Shown here: positions 8,447 through 11,762 of the stretch, in pieces
Layout of the letters: the number at the start of each line of letters is the position of its first letter
Numbering within the stretch: the stretch's first letter is position 1
NCBI GenBank assembly: GCA_049295655.1
Contig: JBAQRB010000017.1
Location: forward strand, 1 to 11,762
Length of the DNA stretch: 11,762 nucleotides
Origin: CAJBIL01 sp049295655
Lineage (GTDB): Bacteria; Pseudomonadota; Gammaproteobacteria; Burkholderiales; Rhodocyclaceae
Reading direction: 5' to 3'
Translations under genes and position numbers: made by a program
The notes under the pieces: model-generated
Told to the model about the DNA's origin: nothing
Database searches by the model: none
The model's input: only the letters and a program-made list of their open reading frames with translations

Positions 8447-9426
8447 GCGACATCAAACTCTTCCGCCTCTCCGCAGGTAAAGCCACCGAGCTGCAAGGCG
8501 ATGCCGCCGACCTCGAAAAACCCCTGCAGACCCTGATCGAGGCCAACCTCGACCCCTTGCTCGGTATTCGCTTCTTGGCCACCGAATACTCCACCGGCAA
8601 GACGCACGGCGGGCGCATCGATTCCCTGGGCCTGGACGAAAACAACTGCCCGGTGATCCTGGAGTACAAGCGTTCGGTCGGCGAAAACGTCATCAACCAG
8701 GGGCTGTTCTACCTCGACTGGCTGATGGACCACCAGGCCGAGTTCAAGTTGCTGGCGATGGACAAGCTCGGCAAGGCAGCGGCAGACGCCATCGACTGGA
8801 GCGCACCCCGCTTGGTTTGCATCGCGGCGGATTTCACCAAGTACGACGGACATGCGGTGCAGCAAATCAACCGCAATATCGAGTTGATTCGCTACCGCCG
8901 CTTCGGCGAAGAGTTGCTCTTGCTCGAACTTGCCAATGCCACGAGCAGTGGTAACGGCAAGCCCGCCACCAGCAAGGCGGCAAAGTTTGCGACGACTGAG
9001 GAAAACTCGCTCAAATCGGCGCCACGCGATCGCTCCTTCGCCGAGTGGTTGCCCTCGCTCCCGACTCATTTGACGGAATTGTTGTCGTCATTGGAGGGTT
9101 ATGTGACGTCCTTGGGCGATGACGTGCAACGCAAGGAGTTGCGGCTTTACCTGGCATTCAAGCGTCTGAAGAACTTTGCGACGGTGGTAGCGCAAAAGAA
9201 CAGGCTCATCCTGTATCTGCACCTGAACCCGAAAGACCTGGAGCAACTGCCCGCCATTGCTCGTGATGTCAGCCAGCAGGGCCATTGGGGGACTGGCGAT
9301 CTGGAGTTGTCTCTGACGAATCAGACAGACCTGGATACGGCAAAACCGTTGATCTTGATGTCCTATCAGGGCCGCAGTACGACGGGCCAAGGCCGGCCCG
9401 ATGCCGAAAGCAGCCGTGTGGTGTGA
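8443..9426 (+). CDS. NucS-like PD-(D/E)XK nuclease with C-terminal DUF5655 domain
   Basis: A 327-residue protein. The N-terminal domain (~1-165) has the spacing of a NucS/DUF91-like restriction-endonuclease fold: GGRIDSLGLDENNCPVILEY, with probable metal ligands D60 and E74 and K76 in ILEYKR, then NQGLFYLDWL. A variable, Ala/Ser-rich linker (~165-198) leads to a DUF5655 domain (~199-308), with KELRLYLAFKRLKNFATVV and LILYLHLNPKDLE. The final ~18 residues look unstructured. It probably cleaves DNA; the preferred substrate cannot be read from sequence. NucS cuts mismatched or branched DNA in archaea and actinobacteria, but DUF5655 fusions in proteobacteria form a separate, little-studied group. 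The start ATG overlaps the ATPase stop in ATGA and has no strong Shine-Dalgarno, which suggests translation by coupling to the ATPase. It is the last gene of the operon. An alternative reading is a passenger gene unrelated to RM, but the 4-base overlap argues against that. Confidence 0.85.
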   Translation: MSDIKLFRLSAGKATELQGDAADLEKPLQTLIEANLDPLLGIRFLATEYSTGKTHGGRIDSLGLDENNCPVILEYKRSVGENVINQGLFYLDWLMDHQAEFKLLAMDKLGKAAADAIDWSAPRLVCIAADFTKYDGHAVQQINRNIELIRYRRFGEELLLLELANATSSGNGKPATSKAAKFATTEENSLKSAPRDRSFAEWLPSLPTHLTELLSSLEGYVTSLGDDVQRKELRLYLAFKRLKNFATVVAQKNRLILYLHLNPKDLEQLPAIARDVSQQGHWGTGDLELSLTNQTDLDTAKPLILMSYQGRSTTGQGRPDAESSRVV

Positions 9427-9544
9427 GCACCGAATCAATGGTCGGTAACGAGAACCTGGCAGCCATCGGTGTCGTCGGTAGCCAACGACCGTAAAGGCCG
9501 ATTATGTAGAGCCATGACCAGCGCCTTATCGGAGGCACAGTCCC
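9427..9544. other. Spacer between the convergent defence operon and hflX
   Basis: 118 bases without a gene. It separates two converging transcription units, so terminators for both would be expected, but no hairpin with a T run is visible. GTCGT (9471-9475) pairs with ACGAC (9485-9489) across a 9-base loop, which is weak. GTCGGTA occurs twice (9441-9447 and 9474-9480), 33 bases apart. The spacer marks the right border of the defence locus; no attachment site or target-site duplication was recognised. Confidence 0.5.
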
Positions 9545-10888
9545 CTACACCGTCGCCGTAACCCGTTCGCGCAGCTTCTCGATGGCGTCGTGTTCGCCAC
9601 GGACGCGGAAGAACGCGCCTTCCTCGTCGGCGCGTTCGGCCAGCACCTCGCAGTTCGCGTAGATTTCCCCGCGCAGTTGCTGTGCCGACCAGGGCAGGAA
9701 AAGTTCTTCCTCGACCAGGCCTTGCTGGAAAAATGCGACGATGGTCTGGTGCAGCTTTGCCACTTCGTCGGGGCGGCGTGCGCTCATCACGACGCAATCG
9801 GGGTACTGCGCACGCAATGCCGCTGCGCATTCGGCCTGTGCCGCGGCGTCGCCGACGTGGTCGATCTTGTTGAAGACGCGGATGCGCGGCACGACATCGG
9901 CGCCGATCTCCTCGAGCACCTTGTCGGTGACTTCGAGCTGGCGCTCGAAGCCGGGGTCGCTCGCGTCGATCACGTGCAGCAGCAGCGAGGCGTCGAGCGC
10001 TTCGTCGAGCGTCGACTTGAACGAGGCGACGAGGCCGTGCGGCAGGTTCTTGATGAAGCCGACCGTGTCGCTGACCAGCACGCGCGGCACGCTCTCGGGG
10101 TGGAGCGCGCGCACGGTGGTGTCGAGCGTTGCGAAGAGCTTGTTGGCGACCAGCACCTCGCTGCCGGTCAGCGCGCGCATCAGCGTGGACTTGCCGGCGT
10201 TGGTGTAGCCGACCAGCGCGACGCCGGCGAGGTTCTGGCGCTCCTGCCGTCGCGCGCGCTGCGTCTTGCGTTCGGCGTCCATCGCGACGATCTCGAGCTG
10301 CAGTTCGGCGATCCGGTCGCGGATCTTGCGCTTGTCGAGTTCGGTGCCCGATTCGCCGGCACCGCGGCCGCCGACGCCGCTGCGCTGCCGCCCCTGCGGC
10401 CCGGCGAGCTTGGCCATTTCTCGCAGGCGCGGCGCCATGTAGCCGAGACGGGCGATCTCGACCTGCGCGCGCGCGGCGCGCGAACGCGCGTTGTTGTGGA
10501 AGATTTCGAGGATGACCATGGTGCGGTCCATCACCTCGCAGCCGACTTCCTTTTCGAGGTTGCGCGCCTGCGACGGCGAAATTTCGTGGTCGACGAGGAT
10601 GACGTCGATTTCCCGGGCAGCCGGGGCGGCGGACCATGCCGTTTCCTCTTCCCCGGCTTCGTTGTTCACGAAGCAGCGTATTTCCTCGCGCTTGCCGACG
10701 CCCAGATAGGCCGTCGTGTCGAAGCCGGCGCGCTTCTGCACGAAGGTATGCACGACGTCGAAGCCCAGTGTTTTCGCCAGTTCGCGCAGCTCGTTGAGCG
10801 AGGCCTCGAACTCGACATCGCTGACGCTCGGCAGCTGGACGGCCGCCGCGACGGCGTAACGGGGTTTTTCTTTGGCTTCTGTTTGCAT
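9545..10888 (-). CDS. hflX: GTPase HflX
   Basis: Ribosome-associated GTPase of the Obg-HflX group; in E. coli HflX splits stalled or heat-damaged ribosomes. From the ATG at 10888 the protein has 447 residues. The N-terminal nucleotide-binding domain includes YLGVGKREEI (61-70), VDHEISPSQARNLE (99-112) and a Gly-rich linker (GVGGRGAGESGTELDKRKIR). The G domain has G1 GYTNAGKST (227-235), G3 DTVGF (274-278), G4 NKID (340-343) and a G5-like SA (369-370); the short C-terminal domain ends in VTATV before TAG. The frame is open upstream, with an ATG at 10927 and a TTG at 10936. I chose 10888 because the preceding residues are Pro-rich and unlike the family, and because a possible -10 box overlaps the 10927 start. 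No strong Shine-Dalgarno is seen at any of them, so the start is uncertain by up to 16 residues. The gene follows bioA on the same strand and is not beside hfq and hflK, the usual neighbours in many proteobacteria, so it may be a second HflX. Confidence 0.93.
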   Translation of the reverse strand: MQTEAKEKPRYAVAAAVQLPSVSDVEFEASLNELRELAKTLGFDVVHTFVQKRAGFDTTAYLGVGKREEIRCFVNNEAGEEETAWSAAPAAREIDVILVDHEISPSQARNLEKEVGCEVMDRTMVILEIFHNNARSRAARAQVEIARLGYMAPRLREMAKLAGPQGRQRSGVGGRGAGESGTELDKRKIRDRIAELQLEIVAMDAERKTQRARRQERQNLAGVALVGYTNAGKSTLMRALTGSEVLVANKLFATLDTTVRALHPESVPRVLVSDTVGFIKNLPHGLVASFKSTLDEALDASLLLHVIDASDPGFERQLEVTDKVLEEIGADVVPRIRVFNKIDHVGDAAAQAECAAALRAQYPDCVVMSARRPDEVAKLHQTIVAFFQQGLVEEELFLPWSAQQLRGEIYANCEVLAERADEEGAFFRVRGEHDAIEKLRERVTATV

Positions 10889-10916
10889 TCGGGGAGGGCT
10901 TTTCTCGAGTGGGGCA

Positions 10917-10934
10917 GGCCGGATCATACCGGCC
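10917..10934 (-). promoter_or_regulatory. GC-rich hairpin with a -10-like box in its loop, between bioA and hflX
   Basis: On the - strand GGCCGG and CCGGCC form a perfect 6-base-pair stem around TATGAT, which differs from the sigma-70 -10 consensus TATAAT by one base. No convincing -35 box lies 16-18 bases upstream, and no T run follows the stem, so it is neither a clear promoter nor a standard terminator. If the -10 box is real, transcription would begin near 10916 and the hflX start at 10888 would be favoured. Confidence 0.3.
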
Positions 10935-10964
10935 AATGGAATGGTTGCTGGCGTCGTGCCTGCG

Positions 10965-11762
10965 TTATGCCTTCTGGCCCAGCGCTTCGCTCAGCGCGCC
11001 CGCCGTGGCGTGGGCGAGGAAGTCGATTTCCTCGTCGCTGATGATGTAGGGCGGCATCACATAGACGGTGTTGCCGATCGGGCGGATCAGCGCTTCGCGG
11101 TCGAGCGCGGCGCGGTAGCAGCGGCGCGGGAAATCGGGGTCGCTCGTCTCGACGTCGAAAGCGAGGATCGTGCCGCGCTGGCGCAGGTGGCGCACTTTCG
11201 GGTGTTCGGCGAGCGGAGCAAAGCTGCTGCCGAGTTTGGCTGCCAGCGTTTGATTGGCGACCAGCACATCGTCCTGCGCGAAGATGTCGAGCGTCGCCAG
11301 TGCGGCGCGGCAGGCCAGCGCGTTGCCGGTGTAGGAGTGCGAATGCAGGAAGCCGCGCGCCGTCGCGTCGTCGTAGAAGGCGCCGTAGACCGCGTCGGTG
11401 GTGAGCACGATCGAGAGCGGCAGGTAGCCGCCCGAGATGCCTTTCGACAGGCACAGGAAGTCGGGTTTGATGTTGGCCTGCTCGTGCGCGAAGAAGGTGC
11501 CGGTGCGGCCGCAGCCGACGGCGATCTCGTCGCAGATCAGGTGCACCTCGTAGCGGTCGCACAGGGCGCGCGCGAGGCGCAGGTATTCCGGGTCGTACAT
11601 CGCCATGCCGCTGGCGCACTGGATCAGCGGCTCGACGATCAGCGCGGCGATGCGTTCGCCGTGATGCTCGAGATGGGCTTCGAGGGCGGCGGCGGCGCGG
11701 CGGGCGACATCGGCCGGGCTTTCGCCGGCTTCGGCGAGGCGGAAATCGGGCGAGGGCACCAC
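10965..11762 (-). CDS. bioA: Adenosylmethionine-8-amino-7-oxononanoate aminotransferase (BioA), truncated at the window edge
   Basis: PLP enzyme of biotin synthesis that moves an amino group from S-adenosylmethionine to 8-amino-7-oxononanoate (KAPA) to give 7,8-diaminopelargonate. 265 residues are visible. The frame is open at the right edge, so the N-terminal ~170 residues of a ~430-450 residue protein are missing. Visible are LIVEPLIQCASGM (41-53), LICDEIAVGCGRTG (75-88) with the PLP-ring aspartate D78, SKGISGGYLPLS (106-117) with the Schiff-base lysine K107, and HSYTGNALACRAAL (141-154). The D78-to-K107 distance of 29 residues equals the D245-K274 spacing I recall for E. coli BioA. QCASGM and HSYTGN favour BioA over other class III aminotransferases, such as the ornithine or GABA enzymes. 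The gene ends with TAA, 76 bases before the chosen hflX start, on the same strand, so co-transcription is possible. No other biotin gene is in view. Confidence 0.92.
   Translation of the reverse strand: MVPSPDFRLAEAGESPADVARRAAAALEAHLEHHGERIAALIVEPLIQCASGMAMYDPEYLRLARALCDRYEVHLICDEIAVGCGRTGTFFAHEQANIKPDFLCLSKGISGGYLPLSIVLTTDAVYGAFYDDATARGFLHSHSYTGNALACRAALATLDIFAQDDVLVANQTLAAKLGSSFAPLAEHPKVRHLRQRGTILAFDVETSDPDFPRRCYRAALDREALIRPIGNTVYVMPPYIISDEEIDFLAHATAGALSEALGQKA

Noticed and set aside
9471..9489. Rho-independent terminator for the defence operon
   Set aside because: The stem is five base pairs with a 9-base loop and no T run on either strand.
9435..9540. Peptide-like reading on the - strand across the spacer
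   Set aside because: It is only the tail of an out-of-frame shadow of hflX, with no start or ribosome binding site of its own.
9590..11041. Long 483-residue + strand open frame opposite hflX
   Set aside because: Antisense artefact of high-GC coding DNA; the - strand reads a complete HflX with all G motifs.
10924..11619. 231-residue - strand open frame in the bioA region
   Set aside because: Arg/Pro-rich frame-shifted shadow of bioA, whose own frame has the PLP lysine and aspartate in place.

Overview
The window is GC-rich DNA from a proteobacterium. The high-GC HflX and BioA proteins look most like those of Betaproteobacteria (Rhodocyclales such as Thauera or Azoarcus); this is inferred from protein character, as no marker gene is present. 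There are seven genes: five on the + strand forming a tight defence operon (1-9426), and two housekeeping genes on the - strand (9545-11762). No tRNA, rRNA, CRISPR array, transposase or integrase is visible.

Defence operon. The left edge cuts into hsdR, the motor subunit of a Type I restriction-modification enzyme of the EcoEI-like kind; its N-terminal nuclease domain lies outside the window. A 33-base gap leads to hsdM, which is unusual: a complete N6-adenine methyltransferase continues without a stop into a complete DUF1016/YhcG protein ending in a PD-(D/E)XK nuclease domain. It overlaps hsdS by 8 bases. hsdS has two target-recognition domains and then about 170 extra residues that end in what may be a winged-helix fold. 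It overlaps by 17 bases an SMC/Rad50-like ATPase with a central CxxC between coiled coils. The ATPase gene overlaps by 4 bases (ATGA) a second nuclease gene, which has a NucS-like PD-(D/E)XK core and a DUF5655 C-terminus.

How they may work together. HsdR, HsdM and HsdS would form a Type I complex in which HsdM brings extra nuclease domains. The ATPase and last nuclease are translationally coupled to the RM genes and could be a second defence layer, or a guardian that acts when the RM enzyme is inhibited, as proposed for RloC and PrrC, which also sit in Type I loci. The HsdS extension, directly before the ATPase, is a candidate connector. The joint function is inference; the fusions, domains and overlaps are read from the sequence.

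Housekeeping side. A 118-base spacer separates the operon from hflX (ribosome-associated GTPase), with bioA (biotin synthesis) upstream of it on the same strand and running off the right edge. hflX and the defence operon converge, so the spacer marks the right border of the defence locus.
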